DNA of 64,000 bases from Pempheris klunzingeri (Eukaryota; Chordata; Actinopteri; Acropomatiformes; Pempheridae), in NCBI RefSeq assembly GCF_042242105.1, contig NC_092032.1:11767915-11831914 (forward strand), given 5' to 3'. Positions within the stretch are counted from its first letter, which is position 1. Every line of letters begins with the position of its first letter. This document shows positions 18,475-38,642 of this stretch, piece after piece. The translations under genes were made by a program, and so were the position numbers. The notes under the pieces were generated by a model, which saw nothing but the letters and a program-made list of their open reading frames with translations, was not told the origin of the DNA and searched no databases.

Positions 18475-21400
18475 TTACTCCTCTGTGATGTATGTGTCTG
18501 CTCCTGGTGCGTAGGCGTAGATGAAGCGTAGGAGATTCTGGTGGAGCTCATCCAGGGTCATGTCTCTCCTGTGCAAACCATCCACATCTCCCAGGTCACA
18601 TGGAAACACTGCGTCTGGTGGAATAACGAGTGCAGAGGCCCCTGTAGGAAGAAGCAGGCATTAAATAATACAATGGCATTACATGTGCATTGATGTGTAA
18701 TGGGGCATTATATTGGAAAATTTCTTCTAACTGTAGAACATTATTTCTTAAATACTGTATTGGAGCTTAATGGTATCTGTGAGGAGGAGGGGTGGGGGGG
18801 CACCTACCATGCTTGAGAGTGACTGAGTTTTCACAGAGGAGTACAGCTATCACTGCGTCTTCCTCTAGTACTCGTGTTCTGAGACATAACTTGCAGTGGG
18901 CCTCAGCCAAAGAGATCCTTTATGGGTAAAAAAAAAAAACATGACAAGGACCTTTTTATAAGTGAAAATACCCTATGCAGTTTTTCAAAAAAAAAAAATG
19001 AACCAAAAGTAAAATTGTACAAAGTGGGAAACTGGAATGGGCTAAGTAAATGTTTAGAGATTTAAGCTTAATGTGACATTTTTGTCCTGTAGTTCAAACA
19101 GATTATTTTCATAGCTTTAGTTCCACATAAAATATGTCATCACAGTGAAAAAGATTTGTAAACATTTGTCATAACTAAATGAAAAATGGTCATCTGAGTA
19201 TGGTTTGGATGAGAGTTCTCCATCTAGTGGATGACGATTACATTACACTGGACAAGAACTCTTGATCAATACAGTTTGGTTGTGCCTCAGAAAGTGAAGA
19301 TTGATTTAAAACCACAATCATTAATTTTTGTAGAAGAGTGCCTACAGCAGTTTGATGGACGTCGCAGACATCTTGACACCGTGACTCTGTGTTCGGACTC
19401 TACGGCTGGCCACGTAGTAACCATGGATTATTTTCTCTGCTCCAGGGCTAAGCTCCACTTGCAAACTTTGTGCATGTGCGACCAACTAGAGGACATAAGA
19501 TCAAGAATGGCAACTGAAATTTAAGATGAATGTATAAAAGCTAAAATCCGTAGAGCATGTTATTTAAAAAAGAAAAGTAATGCAAATGAGTTGGTAGCAT
19601 AATGTTTTTGTTAACCTCCTGGTAGTCTTGAGTTGAAAACACCCAGCAGGATGAGTAGAGGGGTTTACCAGGTTGTACTGCCTGCTGGAGGGTGTGGACT
19701 GTCTGGGCAAGCAGGGCTTGCTCCCCCAACATGTCCCTACACTGAATGACCAGGCCAAAAGCATCTGCCAACTGCATTGGTACGGAACCCATTTCCTGCT
19801 CACAAAGATGAAACTTGGCATCAGTAAGCTGTCTAATGTGCTGTTTTCACAGTGTTAACCGGCCAACATTTTAATATGACAGAGATAATCCTCTTTCAAG
19901 TCAGAAAGTAAACTGGGATTTAAAGCCTCTCTGAAACTTCTGTTGACTGGTTATACAGTTGACCTTTCCTCTGCAAAAGAAAAAAAGCATTGATTATTCT
20001 CAAGGGCTTTGCAGTTATGTTGACTGGGCAGGGCACTTCCCCCTAGAAAAGTAAATTAAATTTCCTGTTTTGTTTGTACTATCAGCAAACAACATCAGAG
20101 TTGAATGAAATTTCTTGCACTCAATGTAGTGTGCCACACAAGTTCCAAAAACATAAGACAAAAATCTCAATGCAGAACTGCTAATGCACATTATGACCTT
20201 ATTTTAAGTGAGCTATACAACGGTAATATAACACCATATTGTAATTGAACCCACTGCTGTTCCCAGTACGGCACAGTCTGCCCTCCCAGACTGTTGAGAG
20301 GCCTCTGCGAAGGCCCAGAAGCTGCACTGGACTGGGAAGGAGAGCTGCTGGTCAGCATCCTCACCGTACTTTTTTCCTGGGATGAACACAGATACTGTGC
20401 AGCTCTCCAGGACTGAGAAAAATTCAGAGGGGGAATGAACATCAAATTAGACTTATGTGTAGCTGAAACGATCCATAATGTGAACTCTCTCTTTATAACT
20501 AATGCCATAATTTATTTAATTAACCACTTTGGTCCTCTACCTGACTGAATGGCATCCAATCTGTCCTTTTTGTAAGAGCCCAGATCTCCCAACATGCAAA
20601 TGCCACCAGTGGCTAGCAGGGCAGATCCAGCATGGATGTTAGCAGTGCCTGCCCCATGTTCGTCCCGTGACAGAGATGCAAACATCTCCCTTGAGGCCTT
20701 ATGCCTGACCCCACGACATGCCAAGCTCAGGCCGTATGTCATTAGTCTGGCCCAAACACAGGGTAATGCATAAAGAGGAAGATTAAATCTTAGGTTTCGT
20801 GTGCATCGTGCCCAATTAGGATGTGAAAAGTTGTGTGATGCAGACCACTTTACCTGTCTAGTATGAGGGTGTCAGTGGTGACAGCTAGGAGGTCCAAGTT
20901 GTGAAATGTATCATTTGCATCAACTCTAGTCTGCACCAAGCTGAGCAACAAGCCAAGCTTTAAGGTGTTGTAAAGGCCTGGAGGAACCACATCTGATGCG
21001 AAGCAGTGAGCCACAATGGCAGAGAACCGCCAGGGAGAACTGCCTGTGGCCTTCAACAGCTCCTGGAAGCTGGCACTGACTTTATGGGGATCTGTAAGTC
21101 GTGTTGTGAGACATGGTAAAAGTTTCAATATGGTAATGATGCATAATGTTGCATATAAAATATGAAAATGATTAATCAGAACATATTGTGTCAAGATTTG
21201 TTAAGATTCATAACAGTGATCAAGTCAAGTTTAGACATTTCATACAGCAGGCATAACTCAATGTGCTTCAAAATAAATAGACAAAGATCACACATGACAA
21301 AATATAAGATATAAAAACATTTAAGGTATTACAGTATGCCTGTAGATTTGGAGCAGGATTATAGGATGATACAAAATAATTTACTGCCTTACACTCTGGC

Positions 21401-24195
21401 TCCCACGGTTGGACGCTATTTGCCTCTACACTCCAGGTAATGTTGGGCCACCGGTGCACATGCGCAGGAATACCTAACACCCTGTAGAGCCGACCGATTC
21501 TCACTGAGTTACACAGCTCATCTGTGTGGACAGGGGAAACAAAGCAATAACACTCAAAGGGGTTGTTCTGCGGTGCCTGGTGATTATTGAAGAAACATGC
21601 ATGCCACCTACAAACCACTGCCAAGAGAAACATAGAGTGAGGCCTTCAGAACAAAGATTTCTCTGTGAGCGAATTGCACAACCAGCTAATGAGTGTTCCT
21701 TGCACTTATTAACATATATGTTTAGTAACGGGAACCCAGTATATTGAATTCCTCTACAGGACTGGGTCAACAGAATATGTTAATCCTGGTGCTGAGATTT
21801 GTTAAAACTCTCAGGGGTACTAGCTGGACAATGTTATTAGAGGGGACAGAAACACCTAATATCCCACCATGAGGCACTGTGTGCGGCTGGCTGCACAAAA
21901 ATTTATTTATTTGAACTCTCCCCCACTAAGTTTGTGTTTCAAAGTGAGTCTCATTTAGAAAGCCAGAGAAAATTAATGACAAACCTCAATATGTCTGACT
22001 GTGTGTAAATATAAGCTATGACAACCACATTATTCAGGACTGGGAGTAAATATAATGGATGACAATATGATTTTACAAAACAAATAATACCATTTAATTA
22101 ATCTACAGTATAATATCTCTAACATTTTGATTTGCAGATGAAAAATGAGTCATTTTACCCAGTTAAACTCAACATACTTATTTGTTATATGCTATGCAAA
22201 CATAAAAGACAAAGGGCTTCACATGACAGGGTCAACTACACAACAGAGTGTCTGAAGCTGGTCAGGTATGGTCAAGGACACTTCAGGAGAGTGGCTGAAT
22301 CCTGCCATGGATTCTGGATTCTTGAAAGAGGTCCTGGGGGATGTACAGTACCACATATGTGACTGGGATGCCTATTCATGCTCCACCAGAGGGAGAACAA
22401 ATTATTATCTGCTTCTAAGTTTAGTTTTAAGTTGTAAATGAAATGAGTCACTCTTGAGTTCTGCAGCTCAAGCTTAAAGAGATTAGAAGATGCTGAAAAA
22501 CATACATTCAAGTCCTGTTTGATAGAGCAAATCAGAGGTGAACTTTATAAATGACTGGATGCACACTGTGCTGTTAATGTCATCATTTTTAGTTGTTTGT
22601 TATTCAAAGACTAGGTTACACTGATGTGAACCTTCGAAGTATTTGATATGTACATTACATTGCTATTGTCATTGCCATATGATCTTTCAAATGGAAATAG
22701 ACATAGCTTTGTTTCATCGAAGATTGTATGTTTCCATCAATTTATGCATTTATCAATTCAATCAATTTGTTATTTTCAATCAATAGTAATAGGGGACACA
22801 GTTGTACAATTAAAGAGTAAGCCTGTGTTTGAGCAACATAAAACCCATTTACTCTGGATCCGTGTCTTCTGTAGACCTACCTCTGAGAAACAGGGTGACA
22901 GACTGGTACCTGAGAGAGCTTTGCTGATGGGCACTTAGACCATCCAGTGCTTTGACATGAATCAGCTCCACAAGCTGTTTGTCTGCCTCCACAAAGACAC
23001 ATTTACAAATATACAGATCAAAACAATGCAGTTTTCTTCCAAGCCAGTAACTAATTTGGGTGTCTCCAGTGACGTAGTACATACAGAGGCGTCATCCTCA
23101 CCTCCCAACACTCTGAACTTCACATCCTCTCTCAGTGGTGAGCTGCAAATCATACAACTGAAGTCGTTTCTCACAGTAGCTGACTCTGTGGCTCCAGGTG
23201 CATGGACACGAATGTGGTTAAAGCCTAAAGTCAGCATCCAGGAAATGAAATCAAATGTGAATCCAGATTGGTGTATAGATGCTACTTGTCTGGGAAAATA
23301 TTTTGTGTACAAATCCAACTGGCTGTGTTCTGTCTACTAGGAAGAATGAGGATTTAGAGTACCTGTAGAGCAGGGACAGTCGTCATTGGTGCAAAGGAAC
23401 TTGGCCCCTTGGGTGTATTTTGTGACTCTTGTCATGGCGATGACCAGGCCCTCCATGGAAACAGGCCTCATGGGCCCATACCAACGAGGAAAACTACAAA
23501 GGTCTAACGTGTACTCAGGGAATGGAGGCAGGTGTGTCAACTTCAGAATTACATTCACCTCAAAAAACAATCAGATGACACATTGTTACAGCACTGAGTT
23601 GCTAATCAAGTTACCTTTCCTATCTTTCCTGTAGGATTTATGGAAGTGGCCTTGGCCCTAAGCCTACACAATTTATTCATACCTGACTGTCTGTGTGTAT
23701 TTTTTCAACAAGTGACAGTGTCTTTATGGCCAGGAAGCAAACCTGAATGAGAAAAATATGGTTAACCTTACAGTATAAGTTTACATTTCATTTCACCAAG
23801 GTCACAGATTTCACTTACAGACTGAAACAATGCCGTTGCTCTCAGAGGATTGCGCAGAACACAGTCGCCTAACACAGGATCCACCTCTATCACATCAGAG
23901 GGATTCACACTGATAGAAAACCTGTAGACTGCCTCAATCTGCTGGGGGTCTGGGAACGAGGGGCAACACTCAGCAAAGTTCAAATCCTAGCTTAAAATGT
24001 AGCTAGCGAGTGACTTTAGCTTTCATGTTCATTAGTTAGCTATCCTAACAATTATAACTGGCGTTAGCAAAAATGTCCTCACAGCAGGTCTAAGTTACCG
24101 TTAAAATGTTTACAGTCTTCGGTCAGCTTCTGAAGGCCACCGCTTCTGTCTAAATAGACCAGAACCGACTCTCTCAACGAGAAAATATCAGCCAT
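18475..24195 (-). CDS. mcmdc2: Minichromosome maintenance domain-containing protein 2
   Basis: A divergent MCM-family protein needed for meiotic double-strand-break repair and homolog alignment (family knowledge). Fourteen coding exons, in transcript order: 24195-24099, 23949-23819, 23742-23683, 23558-23363, 23224-23102, 22982-22881, 21521-21393, 21091-20854, 20746-20541, 20412-20255, 19795-19616, 19485-19346, 18917-18808 and 18641-18475. They total 2037 bases, 678 residues; mammalian MCMDC2 is about 680. Phases agree throughout. A zinc-ribbon-like region has FLCTNDDCPCSTG and later DFSCMICSSPL. The Walker B region reads GGICMLGDLGSYKK, lacking the acidic pair of replicative MCMs, and the Walker A equivalent (around TTDTLILDR) lacks the GKS/AKS signature. 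So it is probably not an active ATPase, as known for the family. The C-terminus has LDELHQNLLRFIY. Converges with the snoRNA host gene. Confidence 0.96.
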
Positions 24196-24277
24196 TTCCA
24201 CTTAATGTTGAGAAAGTAGCACTTAGCTACATGCTAGCATGACGACGTTTCTACAGGTAGTATCAGCTTCAGCCATG

Positions 24278-24291
24278 GTTGCCACGGTAAC
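24278..24291. promoter_or_regulatory. RFX X-box upstream of mcmdc2
   Basis: GTTGCCACGGTAAC matches the palindromic X-box consensus GTNRCCNNRGYAAC at every defined position. It lies 83 bases upstream of the mcmdc2 start codon on the minus strand. RFX2-type factors regulate spermatogenic genes, which suits a meiotic gene. Confidence 0.7.
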
Positions 24292-24417
24292 CACTAAGTA
24301 ACGTAGCAACAAGCATCAGGATGTGAATTAAATTTATTAATTGCACATTTAAAAACACACTTTATTATTATTATTATAATATACACAGACGCTCCCAGAG
24401 TACTTTTCTTTGATATT

Positions 24418-24423
24418 TTTATT
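24418..24423 (-). promoter_or_regulatory. sgk3 polyadenylation signal (candidate)
   Basis: AATAAA on the minus strand (TTTATT on the plus), about 710 bases after the sgk3 stop. The 24424-25132 stretch is then the sgk3 3' UTR. It is AT-rich with an (AT)n patch at about 24925-24940. Confidence 0.5.
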
Positions 24424-25132
24424 ATTGTACAGGAGTACAGGCCTACTTAAGCAAAGCATTGAATATTTCTAGTTTCTGCCAATGTGTTAAGGCAAAGAAT
24501 AGCAAAAAAATAAACAATAACGACTCAATAAAAAAGCAATTCACTCAGCATTCGCAAAGACAAACAGTAAGGTAACTGAATACTTTTTTTGTTTTTAACA
24601 AATGTGACCTATGAACCAAAATGTTTTATTCAGTGGTCTCTCAAGTAATCCCTATTTCCAGCTTAGTTAAAACGAATATGATACATAAGTTTATTTTTAC
24701 AGTAATTACATGGAGGAACACACTTCCCTCTCACAGTCCAATGATGTGATCTTAAGTCCAGTGAGTTGATCAAGTTTCTCAGAAAACTGCTCATTAATTT
24801 AATTCAAGGGACAAATTTAAGGCTTTATAAAGGCTCATTTCAGAAACCACCAGAAATTACATTAATAGAAGATGGCTGTCCTTAATTCTTAAAAATATCA
24901 TCTGATGTATATTCATATAATATAGATATATATATATATTCATATAAATACAAATTGGTAAAAAATAAAGACTTTTCTGGCGCACTTTGTTCCAACCAAA
25001 TACGTTTTAAGTGTTGTTTCTCAGCTGCTTGCTTTGGCTTCATAGAACAAGTTCATCCATGTAATAAATTCTTCCCTTTAGTCAAAAGAAGTTACGATGG
25101 TTAAGGCAAATGAAGATCTCATTAGAGATGTT

Positions 25133-31662
<6,530 letters not shown>

Positions 31663-33789
31663 TCAAAGGTGCAAGGTCATAAAGTAATGCGTCCTCCTCA
31701 GGATAAAGACTTCAAGTATACGACTGGCCCATCCCCACTGTGGGTCACTGTGGCAGAGTAGAAAAGAGAACAAACCCTCTGTTATTTAGGAAGTGAAACT
31801 GGTGTTCTTCTTCTGTTCTCTACACTAACTGCAGTGGTAATGTTGCCCACACCTGATATGATAAACATTTGTCCCCAGTTATAACTTTCTAAGCATTTTT
31901 TAATGTAAAATTATGTAATTCATTCTTCAGCACTGTTCCGTAAGGGATTTCTTTGAGGTCTGAGCCGTAACATCTGTGGTGGTTGTTGCTCACGGACATG
32001 AGCTGCTATTAAGCCTTACACTATTACATCAGCTCATCAATCAGTCTATCCTTCTATTTTCTCACTAATTACACAGAGGTCACAGCTTCTTTCAAGCTGT
32101 GCTTGTCCATGGTACAAAAGATCACCTAGCCACCAGTTGCTGACCTACATCTATCACACTTGACTTTAGGAAATGGCCCCTGTTTCTCTATCCCAGGTTA
32201 TGTTCTTGTTAAAGGACATAAAATAATCACTCATTCAAAGGAGTTTTTTTAAACCGCTACTTGCTGGGGCCCTTGACTGTGAGCAGTTTAACTTTAGTGT
32301 CAATTAGCATGCAGCGCAACTGTAATCATTTGTATGATGAACAAGTTACAGTGTCACATGTTGGACTAAATACTCTTGCAGAGGTGATTTAACTCTGCCA
32401 AGAATAAAACACCTTTTTCTTAGACATGCAAATTTAAAAGGCACTACTGATAACATTTAGCAAAAATGTCAGCTATTGGTTTGAAATTTGCCTTTAAACG
32501 CAGTGCTGATTGGAAACCTCATCTAGAGGTCCCTGTGCTTTCTTAAAGGCTCGAACCAGAGTGTATCAAGAGTCCACAGGCAACAACAGGAGAGTAAGTG
32601 AGCTGAAACATGACAGCAGGCTGGCTCCCTCCGCCTGAGCAGCCTGTTAACTCACTCCCTCCTGTGAGCATGAACATCCCATCCTCCCGCTCTCATCTGA
32701 CACTTAAATAGATAATTACCACCAGAGCACATTCTGGTTAATGACTCTCAACTTGGTTCTTTTGCTATTAACGGTGCTATCAGTCTCCCTCACGTGAGAA
32801 TTACAAGTCTCCATCTGTGCAGCCTCTTCCGCATGCATTCATCTCACACATACCCTCTCTACCATGTCAACGCATACAAGCCCACACTCATTCACACGTA
32901 CACACACACACACACACTCGCTCTCTTACACATGCTGGGTCTGTGACATTCTCCCCTGTTCCGGTCAGCAGAAAGGTATTTTTAAATAACCTTCGAGGGG
33001 TCTTTGAAGCTGGAGTTACACAATAGGTTAGGAGTAAGACCCCCGGAGTCGTTCTTCCCCAACATTTAAAGAGGAAAATAAAGCTTGTTACTGATGTCTA
33101 ATAGACTCCTTCTGCTGACAACTGCAGTTCCCTGAAGGTGAAAAAGGGAGGCAATGTTCATCACTATTGAAGAGTCTAATAAGTGAATCATAATTAATAT
33201 GTGATAGATGGTATCTCCTGTATTAAGCTGACCTGAGGACATTATAAAAACTCTTGTGTGTGGTAGATGCTTTAAATTGTGTGAAAAGAGACGCATATCT
33301 CTTTTCCTTCACCAGGAGTTATATAATGTTTGTTTCTTTTACAACAAAGCTCTTTGTCTGCTGCTCTCACTTGCCTATTGTTTTCTGGTAGTGAGGTCAG
33401 CCTGGCTTATTCAGTAGTGTTTCTCTTTTTAACCACAACCTTCGTTACTCTCACTGTTGTTTGCTCACAACACACGGAAAACCCGCTCTGGGTCAACTTT
33501 CTGCGCCTGTGTATTGATCTTGAACGCATCCTGAAAGGATATCTGATTCTGCTCACGTCAGGGTGAGGGTACAGCAAAGGAGCGGCCCTCTTTAAAATGC
33601 ATGTGTGCAGTCAGAGGGACCTTCATGCCCTCTTCATCAGTAGAGGCTTCTCTCTCTTTTGTTCCTACTTTTAACTTTCTTTTAGTAAATTTTCGCTCAT
33701 GTTCATTAAGATGAACCACAAAAAGATCAACAGCATTAATGTCTCCCTCCGTCTTTGCTTTTATGCTGAAACTGTTAAAACTAAAACTA

Positions 33790-34050
33790 GGCTGTAACTA
33801 ATTATTATCTTCATTGGAATACTCGATTATTTTCTTAATTCATTGATTAATAAAACTGTTTGGTCTAAATTGAAAAATTAAAGATTAGAAATATAACAAA
33901 AAACACATTACAATGTAATGTTTGCCTAACTCAAAGATATTCATTTAACAAGCTAGAAGCAGAGATGTTTTGTATATTCTGCTTAAAAATGACTAATAAT
34001 GATTCATTTTCTGATCAACTAATTGATGGAGTAATAGTTTCAGCTGTTGT
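33790..34050 (+). repeat. Degenerate interspersed repeat, copy 2
   Basis: Begins GGCTGTAACTAATTATTATC, contains ACTCGATTATTTTCTTAATTC and GATTAATAAAACTGTTTGGTC, and ends GATCAACTAATTGATGGAGT followed by TTTCAGCTG. Same layout and orientation as the copy at 1990-2245. Confidence 0.65.
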
Positions 34051-35934
34051 TAAAACTGGATCTTAAAAACACTAGTTTTGTCTCCTCTTAACAGCCACTC
34101 TGGTGGGAAATAGTCAGATCATTTAGAGCTGGTGGAGTTTGTGTAACTGAGGCTAGTACAGTCAAAAATGGTTGTCTATTTCCCTGAGCTGCCTCACATC
34201 TGTCCATCAAAGGGTAGGACTTGCTTTTTAACATTCCAGGCATGTTTTAGTTCAAGGGAAACAACCTATAGCTGTGCAGTACAACTTAAGATTTTCAGCT
34301 GACACTGCTACTCCTTCATAAGGAATGCTGCAGGTCACCGCACCCACGAACAGACATTGTCAAGTTTGTTATGAGGATTGAAAACAAAGCTTGGAAAAGC
34401 CAAATGAGTAAAGATTAATGTTAAGCACATTCCCCGGCTACAGTTTGGGCCCAGCAAGCCCTGCATTCACGCCACAACATGAATTAACTTGTGCTGACAG
34501 GCACAAATATGCCGGACTACTACACGAGATCAAAAATAGCATTCTTCCTGCTTAGCTCAAACACACATCCTTGCCAGTGGATATCCTATGAGGATGTTGA
34601 ACATATTTTTTTTGTGTGTGTGTGTGCGTGGCTGTGCATCATGCGTGACAAGCAATTATAGAGTGAAAAGAAAGCAGAAGCCTCCCTAGAAAGGTAAATC
34701 AAATGTGAAAGCTCAATCAGACATGCATCCACTGATAAACAGAGAAACAAAAACCGATGCAAGCCAACTTGGTTAGTGGAGATAACTACACAAAGAGCTA
34801 AATCTGGAAGACGACCTATTTCAGGAAATCAGTCAAATAAAACACTTTATTATAAAATGAACCAAAATCTGTTTAGATTCTTTTAAAATTACAATTAGGA
34901 TAAAACTGAACAACATAAGCATTATTCTAGTTTAGAGGTTTAGAAGTCTGTTACATCATTATAATGTAACAGAGACAGATCTGTGATTGAGGAAGTGCAG
35001 CTGGAGAAGTGTGAGGTGCATGAACTCAGTAAACCCCCCAGTGCGTGCAACTGACCTCAGCATCTGGACAAATTCCTAACCTAACCTGACTGTCCAGACA
35101 GCTCACAGACAGCCACTGTCTGCAAACTGTGGGGCTGACTTCCTTTTAGAAACAGGTCTGAATCAGCGTGTGCACCGACAAAATGGCAGGTTCATCGGCT
35201 GTAGAAAATTGGAGAATGTCAGACATGCTAGCTGGTCGAGCATAAACAGCTTCACCAGATGCGAGGTCTGCAAGTGTGATTTAAATGAATGTTGGTTGGT
35301 GTTTTAAACTCCCACACTAACCCTAACCCTAATCTCACAGATGTAGAGCTCTCAAATAGTGAGATATGTACACCCATTAATCTAACCATCTTTCATAACT
35401 TGAAACTTGCTATACAAAACATGTTCTTAAGAGCCACCTGTTACTTCAAGGAACCAGCTGTGAACCTCCTCAACTCATAATAAACAGAAAGTAAGCAGAT
35501 TTCCACATGGCAGAGTTGAATAGAGGCAAGGGGATTATGAAGAGAATTACCATCACAGGAGGAAAAAAAAAATCATAAACACATCATCCAGTTTAGAAAA
35601 GGTAGTGTGCCACCGTCCATACCACACAGCTGAATCAACATCCAATACTGGGATTCATTTTGGTCTGACACATAACTTCTACAGTCAGAGAACATTTACA
35701 TGGCGGGTGAACAACATGTACCTTGAACACAGCAGTGAAAAGCCCTCGCCCCCTTCTGTTTAATTTTGGCTGAGCCCTTTGGTAAGCTCACAATGGGGTT
35801 TCACCTGAGGCTGTGTGTGCACTTACACCGGCACAACTTTTAAATCTCAGCACGGATCACGTGTATTACAGGAAAAAGCATGTCTTCTCCAGCCGAGGAA
35901 AGGAGAAAAAACTGAGCCAGAGGGAGGGGTTCAT

Positions 35935-35952
35935 CACACACTCACACACACA

Positions 35953-36003
<51 letters not shown>
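35935..36003. repeat. (CA)n microsatellite
   Basis: About 30 CA units with a few CT interruptions at the left end, in the putative first intron of sgk3. Confidence 0.97.
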
Positions 36004-36006
<3 letters not shown>

Positions 36007-36358
36007 TAAATAAAATACCGACACATGCACACATGAAATGAAAGGCTGACATGCTCTAACAAGCTACACTATGTAACACAAACTGTAAATAGCATAGAAA
36101 AAGCTCACAGTTGCACGGATTCAAACACTGTGTGCTACACTTAACTAACTTTATTTGACTTTTCTTCGGCTGAACTTGTCTTCGAACTGAAAAAGTTAAA
36201 TGTTAGATACTAGCTAACAGTTATCACTCTACTACTGCCTAAAAACAATGTTTTGTGACTTTGATTGAGCCTACAGCTTCGCGTGCTAGGTGTTACCACA
36301 CCGCTAGCCAATGTTAAGTTAGCAAACAGAGAACAAGGTTTACATGGACATCACGTAC

Positions 36359-36653
36359 CTTACAGTATTACGATGCGGAGTTCATCTATTTCCGTGTGTC
36401 CAGTGGGGATATTTCGCTCTACGGCGTTTAAACTGCGACTACACTGAACATTTCCCCCGTTTTATTTCGGACAAAATCCCCCAAACCCGCAAAATATAGG
36501 TGCACTTTGTTGCTGCCCATAAGCGTATGTGGAGTGAGGGAAGCAGGAAACATCAGTCTTTCCTGGCCGTAGAAAGTTCCAATGAAATTTGTCACGGGAC
36601 CTCACAACTGTAACCACCGTCAGCCCGGATGGAATACACCAGCGCACTTCCGG
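36359..36653 (-). promoter_or_regulatory. Candidate sgk3 untranslated first exon and promoter
   Basis: On the minus strand a strong donor (CTGTAAG then GTACGTG) ends at 36359, next to CpG-containing sequence. An ETS-type site (CCGGAAGT on the minus strand) lies at 36646-36653. This is a plausible transcription start region for sgk3, joined by splicing to the exon ending at 31747. There is no transcript evidence. Confidence 0.45.
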
Positions 36654-38411
36654 TTCTGCCGTTCAAAATAAAACCAGAAGTAAGAAACGAAATAGCCAAG
36701 GAGTGTTTCATGTAGATTTACTCAAGTACTGTGCTAAAGTACAGTTTTGAGATGTTTGTAGTTTGCTTATGTATTTCTATTTCATGATAAGTTTAACCTT
36801 CACCGAAAACAGTAGTAGTAGTAGTAGTTTGCCGTTATAGTTAATAGTAAAACTAAACTAAACTAAAACAAGACCTTAGAGAAAACAAAACATTAAAAAA
36901 AACGAACTAGTTTAGTTTTGTGTACTTACAAAACTAAACTACGCCTGAAGACATTGAATAAATTCAGTTTTGTACTTGAAAGTATTTGGATAAGAAGATC
37001 TTTACCAAAGACATTACACATTACACATTAATTTAATGAGACACTGAATGAATTTAGTTTTTTAGTTGGCAATGTTCAAATAAAAAAGACTGCAGAGAGC
37101 TCAAGCTGTTTTAAAAGTTTCATTGTTTGATAGTATTGCAATATTATAGGATGTTTCTGTGATTAGACTTTGTTTTTGGATGGACAGAATCCATGCTTTT
37201 ATTTTTAGAGGAACTGCAGCTGATTTCCCGTCGTGTTGTAGTTTGTTTAACACATCTACTTATACACTCAGGAATGACAACATTGAAAAATTCAAACAGT
37301 TCAACAGCGTCACCTACAGGTAGAAAAGCAGGACGTCCATATTATCTAGAAATTCGTCCATATCCTTATTTTACCGCCAGAAAAACAACTGAACCGATTA
37401 AGGAATTATAAATATAATATTTTAATTATGACTGTGTTCAAGTTATGATACAGTAATTATACAATATAAATTATAATGAATGAATTATACGTGACCACTG
37501 GGAGATAATACATCTCAGAGGCTGTGAGATACTGAATCATTTTCACTGACGAAAAGCAACAAATATGGTTTGAACTTCATGTAGTCCATAACTCTTTCTA
37601 GCATTTTCTCTTGTCAAAATCCTTACAGACGCATTGCACCATTTATCCCATAAAAAAGGATATGTCCTGAGATGACCTACCTGCTTGGTGCTGAAAGTGC
37701 GCAGACGAATTATAACCAGATTTGTTGTGATGACTGAAAAGGAATAGTGCAATCTGTAGAAATGTTAAGATGAGATAACATATGAACAAAACACATTTCA
37801 TTTCCAAAGGGAAATATTGCCTTTTTTGACAGTATATGAATGAAACCATTAGACAGTGCACATGGCAAAGTTTTGTCCACAAGGTGTCAGCAAAATACAG
37901 TGTAGAGGAGCTGCAGAGGCACAAGCGCTGCCTGTCAAAGCAAGTGGAAATATTGTGTAGCGTTTGAATATTAAATAAATATTCCTCACAGCTATTTAAT
38001 GAATCTCAAGCATGAAGCTCTCAATTTCCATAATGTCAATGCATTAATCGATGCCAAAGCAGCAGCATAATGTGGCATTATCAATGCACAATGCACTCCA
38101 ATAAAGTACGCCATCTGATACAAACATACTGTATTTAAAATTCAAAAGGGCTTCCTGCTTTTATGAATGCGTGTTGCTGACTATTTATACAAAATACAAT
38201 CTGAGCACTGTGGATTAGAGGGTTATGATTGTTGTTTTGACTCATCGAGCTTGCCTCCAGTGAAACTGTGGTGCACCTACAACCCCCAAAAGGGCCTCCA
38301 AAAGTCCCCCGCTCCCCACCTTGAGTCACCACCGCCTTCATGAAAAGACCCATTCTGCTGCAGAAGGTGACAGTACAGTTGTCTAACTTAACACCCGCCT
38401 CCTCAAAGTTT
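36654..38411. other. Intergenic region between sgk3 and mybl1 (head to head)
   Basis: AT-rich, with no convincing coding exon. At about 36710-36775 there is a fragment (ATTTACTCAAGTACTGTGCT then AAAGTACAGTTTTGAG) resembling the internal part of the fish hAT-like element seen intact at 62563-62883. Confidence 0.5.
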
Positions 38412-38414
38412 CGA

Positions 38415-38523
38415 CCAATCAAACTAAACCTCCTCCCACTTTCAACCAATCACACACGAGCCTCTCCTCATTATTAGCCAATCACTTTCGAGTGTCTGTT
38501 TCAGAGCCACATTTCTGACCAAT
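38415..38523 (+). promoter_or_regulatory. Array of four CCAAT boxes in the mybl1 promoter
   Basis: Four forward CCAAT boxes (38415, 38446, 38478, 38519), each followed by CA or CAGA, at spacings of 31, 32 and 41 bases. The first two intervals are about three helical turns. Such NF-Y arrays are typical of TATA-less cell-cycle and MYB/E2F-regulated promoters. A GC-rich GGGCGCGAGAATCGGCGGG follows at about 38551, resembling E2F/GC-box sequence. Confidence 0.7.
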
Positions 38524-38642
38524 CAGAGGCGAGGCCGCCTGCGCAGAGGGCTGGGCGCGAGAATCGGCGGGATGGACAAAAATCATAACGCCACATAGAA
38601 AAGTACAGACTAGTGAGACAGAAACAGCCCGGACGGCGAGCA

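Larger units (their letters stand above)
31748..36358. other. First intron of sgk3 (no coding exon seen)
   Basis: About 4.6 kb between the acceptor at 31748 and the putative untranslated first exon. It contains a degenerate interspersed repeat (33790-34050), a short CA tract near 32898-32920, a GT tract near 34613-34626 and the long CA tract at 35935-36003. No reading frame resembles a known protein. VCPIP1, which lies between SGK3 and MYBL1 in human, is not seen here or further downstream. Confidence 0.5.
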
